Of a DNA stretch of 64,000 nt, positions 51,198 through 59,948 are shown in pieces. The position numbers and the translations under genes are program-made. Numbering within the stretch: the first letter of the stretch is position 1; every line of letters starts with the position of its first letter. The DNA is from Amnibacterium setariae (GTDB lineage: Bacteria; Actinomycetota; Actinomycetes; Actinomycetales; Microbacteriaceae), in assembly GCF_003581425.1 (NCBI RefSeq), contig NZ_QXTG01000003.1:62293-126292 (forward strand), in the 5' to 3' direction. The notes under the pieces are model-generated. The model saw only the letters and a list, made by a program, of their open reading frames with translations, made no database searches and had not been told where the DNA came from.

Positions 51198-51237
51198 GAG
51201 GCCCTCGATCCGCGAGAAGACGCGGATCGGGGGCCTC
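51198..51237 (+). terminator. Displaced tRNA-Ser terminator
   Basis: Arms gaggccc-cgatccgcg and cgcggatcg-gggcctc pair almost perfectly (one bulge or mismatch) around agaaga. It lies 9 bp after the tRNA-derived attR core, where the native terminator of tRNA-Ser would be before integration. It may now also end the acyltransferase gene from the other side. Confidence 0.8.
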
Positions 51238-51338
51238 CGTCCTTCTCCGGCCCCCGCGAGAAGGCCCTCGGATCCGGCGCCGCTCACCGCCGCGGGTCCG
51301 ACGCGCCCGTGCCGGGTCGGACGCGTCTCGAGCGGGCT

Positions 51339-53414
51339 TCATCGCTGACGGTGCAGCCCGTCGTCGACGGCGGTGCCGATGTGCTGTCGGACCCACGTGT
51401 AGGCGGTGCCGAGATAGGTGTTGCTGGCGTGGTTGTCGTCGACGTACACGCCCACGTTGCCGATCACGCCGGGGCACCAGGTGGTCCCGCAGAACGCGTC
51501 GGTCGGGTCGACGAACGCCACTCCGGGGGCACGAGCGGCGGCCAGCCGCAGCGGATCGACGACCTGCGTCGCGCGGGCTCGGCTCAGTCCGCACCGGGCG
51601 GGGTCGCGTTGCACGATGCAGTCCCGGTCGATCGGGTCGCTCATGGGGGTGGGCGTGTCGCCGAGTGCGACGACCTGGATGCCGGCGGCCTGCAGGGAGT
51701 GCCAGATGTCGGCGTACGCCTCCGCGGCTCGCCGCGCGTCGGTGCCCGGATAGGACCTGCGGTACGCGGACGTGACGACCAGCGACACGTGCTCGCGACG
51801 GAGGACGGGTAGCGCCCACCGCACGGCCGTGGTGCACCGCGACAGGTGGTCCTGCTCGAGCGGGCGCGGCAGCAGGTTGAACGGGCAGGAGTTGTGCAGG
51901 ACGGTGATCACGCGCCAGTGCCGTTCCTCGCCGAGACGGGAGATCGTGGCCGCCCACTGGCGGACGTGCGAGTCGCCGACGACGGCGATCGTGGTGCGGC
52001 TGCGGATGTCGCCGGCGACGCAGACCGGCGACGTGGTGGACAACGGCTCGATGGTGCAGCTGCCGTAGGCCAGGTCGTCCTTCAATGCGTTCGGCGCGGG
52101 GACGACGACGTGCTCGGGTCGAGCCCACGTGCGCGTGGCGTCCGGCGTGAGCTGCGGCCAGCCGATCGCGGCACCCTGCGGCCGCAGCACCGCCGCCCGG
52201 GAGTCCTGCTCCGCGTCGTCGGCGGCCGCGCTCGTGAGGACTGGCACGGCGGCGATGCCCGCCACGACCAGGGAGCAGGCGACGCCGAGCGCCACGATCC
52301 GTCCGGGGCGTCGGATCGGGACCCGGCGCAGCGGCTGCTCGATGAGCAGGTACGAGCCCGTCGCGAGCAGGAGTGACAGCGCGACGACCGCAGCGGCGGA
52401 CATGGGGCCGAGCGGCTGCGGGAGGAGCAGCCGGGTGAACACGATCACCGGCCAGTGCCAGAGGTAGAGCGAGTACGAGACCGCGCCGACGAACCGGACC
52501 GGTGGCAGCGCCCACACCCGGCGCAGCCCGCGCACGTCGCCTCCCGCGATGACGGCGGCCGCACCGGCCACCGGCAGCATCGCCGCGACGCCCGGCATGG
52601 GCGTCCGGGCGGTGAAGACGATCACGGCGACCGCGACCGCGACGACTCCCGCGATCTGCAGCACGGCGGCCACGCGCGGAGGCGGCTGCCGGTCCGCCAG
52701 CAGCACGGCGAGGACACCGCCGGCGGCGAGCTCCCACATCCTCGTCGGCGTCACGAAGTAGGCCGCGGGCGACCCGCTGGCCGTGAGCACGATGCCGAAC
52801 GCGAGGGAGGCGCCCAGCACGAGCAGGAACGGCACGAGCACGGTGCGCCGGACCGGGCGCAGACGCCGACGCGCGAGCGCCGATGCGACGAGGACCGCGA
52901 GCGGCCACAGCAGGTAGAACTGCTCCTCCACGCCGAGGGACCAGAAGTGCTCGAACGGCGAGGCGTCCGGGGACTGCGCGAGGTAGTCCGTCGAGCTGGC
53001 GGCGAACCGCCAGTTCGCGGCACTCAGGGCTGCCCAGATCCCGGGGACGCCGACCTCCGCCGCCGCCGTCCTCGGCAGCACCGCCGCCGAGAACGCGACG
53101 ACCGCGACGGTCGTCGCGAGCGCCGCCGGCAGGATCCTCCGCACCCGTCCGGCCCAGAACCGACCGAGCCGGATCCCGCCGGTCGTCTCCGCCTCCCGCA
53201 CCAGATGACGCGAGATCAGGAACCCGGAGATCACGAAGAGGATGTCGACCCCGACGTAGCCCCCGGGGAGCGCCGCGGGTCGCAGGTGGTAGGCCACCAC
53301 GACCCCGACCGCGATCGCTCGCAGCGCCTGGATCTCCAGCCGAGACCCTCGTCGGGCGGTCGCCTTCTCGGCGTCCCGGTCCGCCGAGGCCCGCTGGAGC
53401 GCGAGGGCGGGCAC
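51339..53414 (-). CDS. Acyltransferase-3 with C-terminal SGNH domain
   Basis: The 691-residue protein joins an acyltransferase-3 membrane domain (about 25-370; EIQALRAIAVGVVVAYHL with the catalytic His, GGYVGVDILFVISGFLISR, WSLGVEEQFYLLWP) to an external SGNH hydrolase-like domain (about 430-690; VVGDSHVRQW and DDNHASNTYL as Ser and Asp-His motifs). Such OafA/OatA-type enzymes O-acylate surface polysaccharide or peptidoglycan. GTG 53414 has no clear ribosome site, so the exact start is uncertain. Confidence 0.9.
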   Translation of the reverse strand: MPALALQRASADRDAEKATARRGSRLEIQALRAIAVGVVVAYHLRPAALPGGYVGVDILFVISGFLISRHLVREAETTGGIRLGRFWAGRVRRILPAALATTVAVVAFSAAVLPRTAAAEVGVPGIWAALSAANWRFAASSTDYLAQSPDASPFEHFWSLGVEEQFYLLWPLAVLVASALARRRLRPVRRTVLVPFLLVLGASLAFGIVLTASGSPAAYFVTPTRMWELAAGGVLAVLLADRQPPPRVAAVLQIAGVVAVAVAVIVFTARTPMPGVAAMLPVAGAAAVIAGGDVRGLRRVWALPPVRFVGAVSYSLYLWHWPVIVFTRLLLPQPLGPMSAAAVVALSLLLATGSYLLIEQPLRRVPIRRPGRIVALGVACSLVVAGIAAVPVLTSAAADDAEQDSRAAVLRPQGAAIGWPQLTPDATRTWARPEHVVVPAPNALKDDLAYGSCTIEPLSTTSPVCVAGDIRSRTTIAVVGDSHVRQWAATISRLGEERHWRVITVLHNSCPFNLLPRPLEQDHLSRCTTAVRWALPVLRREHVSLVVTSAYRRSYPGTDARRAAEAYADIWHSLQAAGIQVVALGDTPTPMSDPIDRDCIVQRDPARCGLSRARATQVVDPLRLAAARAPGVAFVDPTDAFCGTTWCPGVIGNVGVYVDDNHASNTYLGTAYTWVRQHIGTAVDDGLHRQR

Positions 53415-53568
53415 GGGCCGAGCGTCTCATCCGTCCGAGCGCCACGACCGGGCCCGGCGCGAACGATCGCCGAGTGTTCACCTCATGGCCTTCGACCGGG
53501 GAGCACCGGGAGCCCGTGCGGCTCGACGCGCGGGGACCTCCCGGACCCGAGCCCGTCGATCGCGCGGG

Positions 53569-53769
53569 TCAGTCCTTCGACTCGAGCTGCTTCTTCGCCG
53601 CTCTCCGCGCCAGCACCGAGACGTAGTCACGGACCGGCCGGCGCTGCAGGTCCTCGACCTGCTCGCGCACCGCACGCTCCACGTCGGCGGGGTCCTTGTC
53701 CGGGAACTTCGACAGGAGGGTCCCCGTCACCTCGAGGATGACCTGCTCCGCGTCGAACGTCTCCGGCAT
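53569..53769 (-). CDS. Small three-helix protein
   Basis: The 66-residue protein (FDAEQVILEVTGTLLSKFPDKDPADVERAVREQVEDL...VSVLARRAAKKQL) resembles the three-helix-bundle dimerisation proteins common in actinobacteria, with the PVRDYVSVLARRAAKK pattern. Function unknown. TAGCGT lies 7 nt before ATG 53769, fitting a leaderless start. The longer frame upstream is not supported. Confidence 0.7.
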   Translation of the reverse strand: MPETFDAEQVILEVTGTLLSKFPDKDPADVERAVREQVEDLQRRPVRDYVSVLARRAAKKQLESKD

Positions 53770-53907
53770 GAGCCGGACGCTACGCACACGAGATGAACGG
53801 CGTGGATCGGCCGCGGAGGCCGCGCCGCGTCCGACGGCGTCCTCCGACCCGCGCGGTGCCGGCCCGCGTGGCGACGCGGTGCGAGGCCGCCGCCGGATCG
53901 CCCGTCC

Positions 53908-53940
53908 GCGGCCGCTCCCCCGTTCAGGGGGAGCGGCCGC
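53908..53940. repeat. Perfect 14-bp-arm hairpin
   Basis: The arms gcggccgctccccc (53908-53921) and gggggagcggccgc (53927-53940) match exactly around gttca. TAGGAT follows at once (53941-53946) and may be a rightward -10 box. It lies between two divergent small genes. Confidence 0.8.
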
Positions 53941-54058
53941 TAGGATCGCACCAGCCCCAGAACGACGTGGCCCCGCGAAGACATCCCGCACTCTGCGGCG
54001 CGAGCGGGACCTGCTGGAGCTCGAACCGGGGCCGACGTGCCCCAGACAGCGGGTCCTC

Positions 54059-54205
54059 ATGACCAGCCTCGCCTTCCTGCCGGACACGACCTCCTACAGC
54101 ATCCGCGCCTGCCGCTGCGGGGACCGGATGCGCCTCGGACGCGTCGGCCCGGCGCCCGTCGCGTCGTGGCACTGCGGCGGCTGCGGACGGAAGGCGCGAC
54201 GGTGA
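54059..54205 (+). CDS. Small zinc-ribbon protein A
   Basis: The 48-residue protein has CRCG and WHCGGCGRK, a short zinc-ribbon-like pair of Cys knuckles. The ATG at 54059 follows gggtcctc with no strong ribosome site. Its stop overlaps the next GTG. It is credible mainly because of the overlap and Cys pattern. Confidence 0.5.
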   Translation: MTSLAFLPDTTSYSIRACRCGDRMRLGRVGPAPVASWHCGGCGRKARR

Positions 54206-54417
54206 CGAGACGGAGCGGCGCCCGCCGTGCGCTGGCCGACTGGGCGCCGCCGGCGCCGGCGTCCACCGCGGCGCCCGACGCGTGTCCGCGGAGGAACTGC
54301 GGCGCCGAGGTCGAGCCGTCCCTCGGCGTCGACCTCGCCGACGGGGGCTTCACCTGGAGCTGCGCCCGCGGGCACCACGGGCCGCGCTTCGTCGCGACGG
54401 CCCCGGCGGCGCGCTAG
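54202..54417 (+). CDS. Small zinc-ribbon protein B
   Basis: The 71-residue protein has CPRRNCG and WSCARGHHGPRF, again a zinc-ribbon-like arrangement. GTG 54202 overlaps the stop of protein A, so they form a pair. Function unknown; binding to nucleic acid or a protein partner is possible. Confidence 0.5.
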   Translation: MTRRSGARRALADWAPPAPASTAAPDACPRRNCGAEVEPSLGVDLADGGFTWSCARGHHGPRFVATAPAAR

Positions 54418-54571
54418 CGCGCCGCCGGTCGCGGACGGTCGGTCGGGACCTCGCCGGGCGGCCGGAGGACCGCCGGATCCCGCGGCGCCGCGCACCGCAT
54501 GCAGGGCGCGGCCCGGCAGCCCGGGCAGGTGCACCGCGGGAAGCGGTGACCCCGCCCGCGGCATGCGGGGT

Positions 54572-54868
54572 TCACGCGTCCGCGGCCGGCGTCGCGCCCG
54601 AGCGGAGGGGCCGACCGGCCCGCTCGTCGTCCTCGGCACGGCCCTCGAGCGCCATCAGCGCGGCCCCGAGCGTCGGGAAGGAGCCGAGCGATCCGCCGGT
54701 CGGCCCGAACGCGCGGTAGCCGCCGCCCCGCACGGGCTCGGCCATGCCGGCGTACTCGCCGCCCGCCGTGGCGATCCAGAGCTCGTCGGCGGGCGAGTGC
54801 CAGCGCAGGGGCGGGCGTCGACGAGGGGCGGAGCGGGCTCCGGGGCGGGTGCGGACATGCTGCGGCAC
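54572..54868 (-). CDS. Hypothetical protein
   Basis: The 98-residue protein has a basic N-terminus and a conserved-looking C-terminal half (LRWHSPADELWIATAGGEYAGMAEPVRGGGYRAFG...LGSFPTLGAALMALEG) that suggests a small beta-rich domain. GTG 54868 is chosen because ggag lies 5 nt upstream; TTG 54916 would give 16 more residues. A hairpin (ctctgc/gcagag) lies at 54886-54900 upstream. Confidence 0.6.
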   Translation of the reverse strand: MPQHVRTRPGARSAPRRRPPLRWHSPADELWIATAGGEYAGMAEPVRGGGYRAFGPTGGSLGSFPTLGAALMALEGRAEDDERAGRPLRSGATPAADA

Positions 54869-55022
54869 GGCAGCTCCAATCGGTCTCTGCTTCGCAGAGC
54901 GAAACGTGCGCCTCAAGCGGGGCGTCCAGACGGGACGGTCCTCATCGCGAAGCGGCGGGCGACTCTACGGCATGCCGAGGCTGCCGTGGTCGGACCGCCC
55001 GCGATCCGCGGTGCCGCCCGGG

Positions 55023-55766
55023 CTAGCGGACCGTCGCGCGGATCTCGTCGAGCGCCTCGAGCAGCGCGTCGAACGCGGGGCGGGTCGGATCGATGACGGC
55101 CATGTGATCGGCGTCGACGACCGCGACCGCCACGTCCTGCCCGGCCCGACGGGCCGCCTCCGCGTACGACTCCGACTGGTTCAGGGGGACGACGTCGTCC
55201 TGGCGGCCGTGGACGACCCGCACCGGCAGCGCGGGGACGATGCGAGTCGCCGGGTCCGCCGCGGCGTAGCGCTCGGGGTGCTGCGACGAGGAGCCGCCGA
55301 GGAAGGCGGCGACGGCGCCGCGGCCGATGGCCTCGCGCTCGCCGAGCCGGAGGTCGAGCACGCCGGCGAGGCTGACGGCGCCGGCGAGCGGCAGCACGCC
55401 TCCGGGCCGGGACAGCGCCCACACGGCCAGGTGGCCGCCGGCGCTGTGCCCGACGGTGACGACGGGCCCGGGCTCGACGCCGAGCGAGGAGGCCGCGACG
55501 GCGAGGTGCTCGACCGCGGCGGCCGTGTCGTCGAGGGTCGCCGGGAAACCGCCGCCGTTCGGCGTCTGGCGGTACTCGACCTGCCAGACGTGCCAGCCGC
55601 GAGCGACCAGCGCCTCGGCGAGCGGCGCGGGGCCGTCGAAGTAGTCGGGCGTGCCGCGCCAGAAGCCGCCGTGGATCAGCACGACCGTGCCGAGCGCTGG
55701 GCCGTCGGCCGTGCGGAGGACGCCGTACTGCATCGGGCCGTCGCCGTACTCGAACCGCTGCGCCAC
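55023..55766 (-). CDS. Alpha/beta hydrolase
   Basis: The 247-residue enzyme has the oxyanion-hole HGGFWRG, the nucleophile elbow GHSAGGHLAVW, the acid region VVHGRQDDVVP and the C-terminal DADHMAVIDP with the His. It resembles kynurenine formamidase-like or small-ester hydrolases. No signal peptide is seen. GTG 55766 is 7 nt after TAGCGT, suggesting a leaderless transcript. It is divergent from the kinase gene at 55903. Confidence 0.88.
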   Translation of the reverse strand: MAQRFEYGDGPMQYGVLRTADGPALGTVVLIHGGFWRGTPDYFDGPAPLAEALVARGWHVWQVEYRQTPNGGGFPATLDDTAAAVEHLAVAASSLGVEPGPVVTVGHSAGGHLAVWALSRPGGVLPLAGAVSLAGVLDLRLGEREAIGRGAVAAFLGGSSSQHPERYAAADPATRIVPALPVRVVHGRQDDVVPLNQSESYAEAARRAGQDVAVAVVDADHMAVIDPTRPAFDALLEALDEIRATVR

Positions 55767-55902
55767 GACGCGGACGCTACCCCGGGTCGGCTCGGGGTCC
55801 GCTCTCCGGAAGGATCGGCTCGCCCGTCGACCCGGCGGCGCGGGCCCGCCCGAACCGCGGCGCGCCGCCGGTACGGTCGGGGGACGAGGGGAGCGCACTG
55901 GC

Positions 55903-57294
55903 GTGGTGATCGAGGTGGGGCCCGGAGCCGGTGACGACCCGACCGCGGGAATCGTCCTCGCCGACCGCTACGCGCTCGCCGGGCCGCTCGGCCGGGGCGG
56001 GCGCGCCACCGTGTACGACGCCGAGGACCGCCTGCTCGGCCGTCGCGTCGCGGTGAAGGTGTTCCACGACCGCGCCGCGGACCCTGCCGTCCTCCGGGAG
56101 CAGGAGACCGAGGCGCGCATCGTCGCGAGCCTGAACCACTACGCGCTGACCACGCTGTTCGACGCCGGCGTCGAGGCGGGCGATCCGGCTCGCCCGCAGC
56201 TGTTCCTCGTGATGGAGCGGGTGCGGGGCGCGGACCTCCGCTCCGCCCTCACCGCGGGGCCCCTGGGGCTCGAGCAGGCGTGCGCGATCGGCCACGACCT
56301 CGCCGAGGGGCTGGAGTACCTGCACGGGGCCGGCTTCCTGCACCGCGACGTGAAGCCGGCGAACATCCTGCTCGCCGCCGTCGACGTCGGCACGCGTCCC
56401 CGCGCCAAGCTGACCGACTTCGGCATCGCGGCGCTCGTCGGGCGGGTGCAGCGGGAGGAGTTCGTGACCGGCACGGCCGCCTACCTCAGCCCGGAGCAGG
56501 TCGACGGCCGCGATGCGGGGCCCGCCTCGGACGTCTACTCCCTCGGCCTCGTGCTCGTCGAGGCGCTCAGCGGCCGCGTCGCGTTCCCCGGCGACGTCGA
56601 GACCTCCGCCTTCGCGCGGCTCGACCGCGACCCGGACCTGCCGACGGACCTCCCCGACGGCCTCCACGCCCTGCTCCGCTCGATGACGGCGCGCGACCCG
56701 GCACGGCGACCGGGGCCGGGCGAGGTCGCCGTGCGGCTGCAGGAGGAGCTCGTCGACGACCTCGTCCGCCGGCGCGGCCCGGAGGTGCGGCCGCAGGCGG
56801 AGGCGGAGGCGGTCCGGCTCGCCGCGCTCCGCCGCTACGACGTGCTGGACACGCCGCCGGAGGCGGCCTTCGACGAGGTCACCCGGCTCGCGAGCCGGCT
56901 GCTCGGCGCGCCGATCGCGCTCATCTCGATCGTCGACACGGACCGGGTCTGGCTGAAGTCGCGGCGGGGCTACGACGCCGAGGCGGTGGACCGGAACACC
57001 TCCTTCTGCGTCGTCACGGACCCGGGCACCGGCCCATGGACCATCCCGGACGCCCGCGCGGACCCGCGGACCGCCGACAACCCCGTCGTCCTCGGGGACC
57101 CGAAGGTCCGCTCCTACGCGGCCGCGCCGCTGACGACGCGCGACGGGCACCACCTCGGCTCGCTGTGCGTGTACGACCTCGAGCCGCGGGAGTTCGACGG
57201 CGAGGCGCTGCGCACCCTCGAGGACCTCGCGGAGATCGTCATGGACGAGCTGGAGCTGCGCCTCGCCAGCCGACGGGCCGCGTCCGCGCGCTGA
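55903..57294 (+). CDS. Ser/Thr protein kinase with C-terminal GAF domain
   Basis: The 463-residue soluble protein has a Hanks-type kinase domain (about 25-285; GRGGRATVYDAED, AVKVF with the Lys, FLHRDVKPANILL, LTDFGIAAL, SDVYSLG) followed by a GAF domain (about 300-455; AALRRYDVLDTPPEAAFDEVTRLASRLL). No membrane segment or PASTA repeats are present. The GAF probably senses a small molecule or redox state and controls the kinase. GTG 55903 or 55906 follows gagggga. It is convergent with a paralogue 8 bp away. Confidence 0.92.
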   Translation: MVIEVGPGAGDDPTAGIVLADRYALAGPLGRGGRATVYDAEDRLLGRRVAVKVFHDRAADPAVLREQETEARIVASLNHYALTTLFDAGVEAGDPARPQLFLVMERVRGADLRSALTAGPLGLEQACAIGHDLAEGLEYLHGAGFLHRDVKPANILLAAVDVGTRPRAKLTDFGIAALVGRVQREEFVTGTAAYLSPEQVDGRDAGPASDVYSLGLVLVEALSGRVAFPGDVETSAFARLDRDPDLPTDLPDGLHALLRSMTARDPARRPGPGEVAVRLQEELVDDLVRRRGPEVRPQAEAEAVRLAALRRYDVLDTPPEAAFDEVTRLASRLLGAPIALISIVDTDRVWLKSRRGYDAEAVDRNTSFCVVTDPGTGPWTIPDARADPRTADNPVVLGDPKVRSYAAAPLTTRDGHHLGSLCVYDLEPREFDGEALRTLEDLAEIVMDELELRLASRRAASAR

Positions 57295-57302
57295 CGGCCG
57301 GG

Positions 57303-58691
57303 TCAGCGGTCGAAGAGCGCCCTGCGGCTCGCGAGCCGCAGCTCGAGCTCGTTCATCACGATCGCGGCGAAGTCGCCGAGCGTCTCCAGCTCGCCGGCGG
57401 TGAAGGCGCGCGGGCGGACGTCGGCCGCGTAGAGCGCGCCGAGCCGGTGCCCGTCGTGCGTGACGATCGGGGCCGCCGCGAACGAGCGGACGTGCGGCGG
57501 ACCGGCGACGAGCGGGTGCTCCGCCGTCGCGGGGTCCTGCAGCGCGTCCCGCACCGACCAGGGCCGGTCCGCGCCGTCGACCGCGGTCATCGCGAGCGCG
57601 ACGGGCCGGTCGAACTCCTCCCGGTCGACGCCCCGGCGGCTCTTCAGCCACACCCGGTCCACGTCGACGATCGCGATCGCCGAGACGGGCACGTCGAGCG
57701 TGCGGGCGACGACCCGGGTGACCCGGTCGAAGCCCTTCTCGGGCGGCGTGTCCAGCACGTTGTAGCGCCGCAGCGCGGCGAGGCGAGCGGCCTCGGACGC
57801 CGCCGGTCCCGGGTCCCGCGCGTCGCGCCGCCGGACCTGCTCCTCCATCACCGCGTCCTGGAACCCGGCGGCGGCGCGACGCAGGGTCGTGCGCGCGGCC
57901 GGGTCGCGCCGCGTCATCGCGCGGACGATCTCGAGCACGGCGACGGCGCCTTCCCCGCCCTCGACGGCGACGTCCTCCTGCGACGGGTCGGGGCGCCCGG
58001 TGAGCGCCTCGAGCAGGACGAGCCCGAGCGACCACACCTCCGAGGCGGTCGTCGGCTCCGCCCCCTCGAGCTGCTCGGGAGCGAGGTAGGCGGTCGTCGC
58101 GCTCGCCGAGCGGTCCGGCCCGGGGAGCGCCCCGACCTCCGTCGCGAAGCCGAAGTCCGCGAGCTTCGGGCGCAGCCGCGCATCCGCGTCGCGGGTCGCG
58201 ACGAGGACGTTCGCCGGCGTGACGTCGCGGTGCAGGAACCCGCCGGCGTGGACCGCGTCGAGCGCCTCCGCGAGATCGTGGCCGAGCCACGCGACCTGCT
58301 GCCAGGTGAGGCGCCCGGACCGCAGCACCCGGCGCAGGTCGCCGCCCGGGACGTGCTCCATCACGAGGTAGAGCTGCGGGCGCGCGGGGTCCGCCGTCTC
58401 GACGCCGGCGTCGAGCAGCGTCGTCACCGCGTAGTGGTCGAGCGACGCGATGAGGCGGGCCTCGCGCTCCTGGCGGCGCAGCGTCTCCACGGAGCTCGCG
58501 GGCGCGTCGAACAGCTTGATCGCGACGCGGCGGCCGAGCAGCCGGTCGTGGGCGACGTGCACGGACGAGGTCTCGCCGCCGCCGATCCGCGGGCCCAGCA
58601 CGTACCGCTCGGAGAGCGCGTCCGGGATCCGTCGGTCCGTTGCGTCCAACCGGTCCTCCCCGCTGCCGTCGACGGGTCGAGTCTGGTGCAC
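57303..58691 (-). CDS. Ser/Thr kinase-GAF paralogue with altered catalytic loop
   Basis: This 462-residue paralogue of the preceding gene has the same kinase-then-GAF order and shared stretches such as VTTLLDAGVETADPARPQLY and AALRRYNVLDTPPE. Its catalytic loop reads HRDVTPANVL, with Thr in place of the Lys of HRDxKPxN, and the Gly-rich loop is GGGETSS. DFG and the beta-3 Lys (VAIKLF) remain. Activity may be reduced or altered. GTG 58691 has a poor context; TTG 58649 has a good one (ggggagg) and may be the real start. Confidence 0.9.
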   Translation of the reverse strand: MHQTRPVDGSGEDRLDATDRRIPDALSERYVLGPRIGGGETSSVHVAHDRLLGRRVAIKLFDAPASSVETLRRQEREARLIASLDHYAVTTLLDAGVETADPARPQLYLVMEHVPGGDLRRVLRSGRLTWQQVAWLGHDLAEALDAVHAGGFLHRDVTPANVLVATRDADARLRPKLADFGFATEVGALPGPDRSASATTAYLAPEQLEGAEPTTASEVWSLGLVLLEALTGRPDPSQEDVAVEGGEGAVAVLEIVRAMTRRDPAARTTLRRAAAGFQDAVMEEQVRRRDARDPGPAASEAARLAALRRYNVLDTPPEKGFDRVTRVVARTLDVPVSAIAIVDVDRVWLKSRRGVDREEFDRPVALAMTAVDGADRPWSVRDALQDPATAEHPLVAGPPHVRSFAAAPIVTHDGHRLGALYAADVRPRAFTAGELETLGDFAAIVMNELELRLASRRALFDR

Positions 58692-58782
58692 CGGGCCGGT
58701 CCCGCGCCCGTCGCGAGCGCAGCGGCAGCGGGGTCGGGCGCCGTCCTGCGAACGGCGCCCGACCCCGCTGCGATCGGTGCGG

Positions 58783-59376
58783 TCAGACGGCGCGGGCCGG
58801 AGCCCTGCCGAGGCGGAACCCGCCCGAGAGCCGGACCAGGGTCGGCACGTCGGTGCCGAGGATGCGCTCGAGGTCGGTCACCGCGCGGCCGATCAGCTCG
58901 GCCGCGGCGGCGGGGGAGACCCCGCGCCGGCAGCGCGCGGAGATCGCCAGCATCGGCGTGCCCCGCACCTCGTAGGAGGCGATGCGCACGCCCGCGAACT
59001 CGTCGCGGGAGCCGAGGTGCTCCTCGAGCAGGCTCCGGGGCACGGCGAGGTCGATCCGGGTGGTCCCGCTCTCGCCGCGGTGCTCGATCGCGGCGCCGGT
59101 CCTGCCGCCGCCGCGCCGGATCATGAAGACCAGGAGCAGCAGGACCAGGATCACGGCCACGACCGCGACGCCGAGGACGAGCGCGCTCGCCTTCCCCGTC
59201 GTCGGCTGCGCGACCCACGCGGGTGCGCCGGACGCGAGGTCCTTCGCCGTGGCGCGCCACTGCGAGGCGACGGCGGGCACCAGCGCCAGCGCCAGCGGCA
59301 CGGCGCCGGCGGCGATCAGCAGCAGGCCGGTGATCGCGAGGAACAGGCGGTTCAGGCCGCGGTTGGTGGCGTTCAC
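58783..59376 (-). CDS. AmaP-like membrane protein of the Asp23 operon
   Basis: The 197-residue protein has two membrane segments (about 10-35 and 64-86) and a C-terminal cytoplasmic alpha/beta domain (IRIASYEVRGTPMLAISARCRRG). It resembles the alkaline shock membrane anchor AmaP, which tethers Asp23 in Firmicutes. It is the last gene of a five-gene operon and overlaps the preceding gene by 4 nt. Confidence 0.75.
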   Translation of the reverse strand: MNATNRGLNRLFLAITGLLLIAAGAVPLALALVPAVASQWRATAKDLASGAPAWVAQPTTGKASALVLGVAVVAVILVLLLLVFMIRRGGGRTGAAIEHRGESGTTRIDLAVPRSLLEEHLGSRDEFAGVRIASYEVRGTPMLAISARCRRGVSPAAAAELIGRAVTDLERILGTDVPTLVRLSGGFRLGRAPARAV

Positions 59377-59948
59377 GACACCTTCCCCTTCCGGTCGACG
59401 ACGACCCGGGCGCGGACCGCGGGCTGGACGTTCAGCGCGGCGGCCTGCTCGGCGACGGCGCGCTGGACGGCGCCGCGGTCGACGGGGACGCCCGTGGTGG
59501 GCGTGAGGCGGACCGTCGCGGTGCGGCGGCCGACGGAGGCGACGACCCGGTCGGGGTCCAGCCGTGCGGCGTCCGCCGCCGCGCGGGACAGCGACGACGC
59601 GAGGACCGCGTCGTCGGCGACCGTCGGGGTCGGCCCGGTCACGACGTGCTTGCCGCGCCGGCCGGGGCCGAACGCGAGCACGAGCAGCACGAGGCCGAGC
59701 AGGACCAGCACGGCGCCCGCCGTGATCAGCCCCGCCGCGGGGACGGTCGCGAGGCCGCGGACGCCGGCGGCCATCGCGGCCGGGGTCAGCAGCAGCGCCG
59801 GCTGCCCGAGGGCGGCCAGCACCGACTCCGTGCCGATCCAGGCCGTGGCGATCAGCGCGAGCAGCGCGACGAGCACGGCGGCCCCGGATCGCGAGGAGTG
59901 CAGCTCGCGTCGGACGACGCGCTTGGCGAGCGCGGTGTCGGTGCTCAT
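59373..59948 (-). CDS. DUF6286-type membrane protein of the Asp23 operon
   Basis: The 191-residue protein has two membrane segments (about 22-45 and 70-92) and a C-terminal domain with predicted alternating strands and helices (VVASVGRRTATVRLTPTTGVPVDRGAV). Proteins of this form accompany Asp23 genes in actinobacteria. Its start and stop overlap both neighbours by 4 nt. Confidence 0.75.
   Translation of the reverse strand: MSTDTALAKRVVRRELHSSRSGAAVLVALLALIATAWIGTESVLAALGQPALLLTPAAMAAGVRGLATVPAAGLITAGAVLVLLGLVLLVLAFGPGRRGKHVVTGPTPTVADDAVLASSLSRAAADAARLDPDRVVASVGRRTATVRLTPTTGVPVDRGAVQRAVAEQAAALNVQPAVRARVVVDRKGKVS

Larger units (their letters stand above)
50911..51338. other. Gene-free junction between element and chromosome
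   Basis: This region holds the upstream part of the 50910 gene, a hairpin at 50946-50965, about 200 bp in which I see no gene, attR at 51167-51188 and the terminator at 51198-51237. The stretch gcgtgttgg at 51149-51157 also matches the tRNA-Ser anticodon-stem side (36775-36783), so similarity to the tRNA extends beyond the 22-bp core. Confidence 0.7.
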
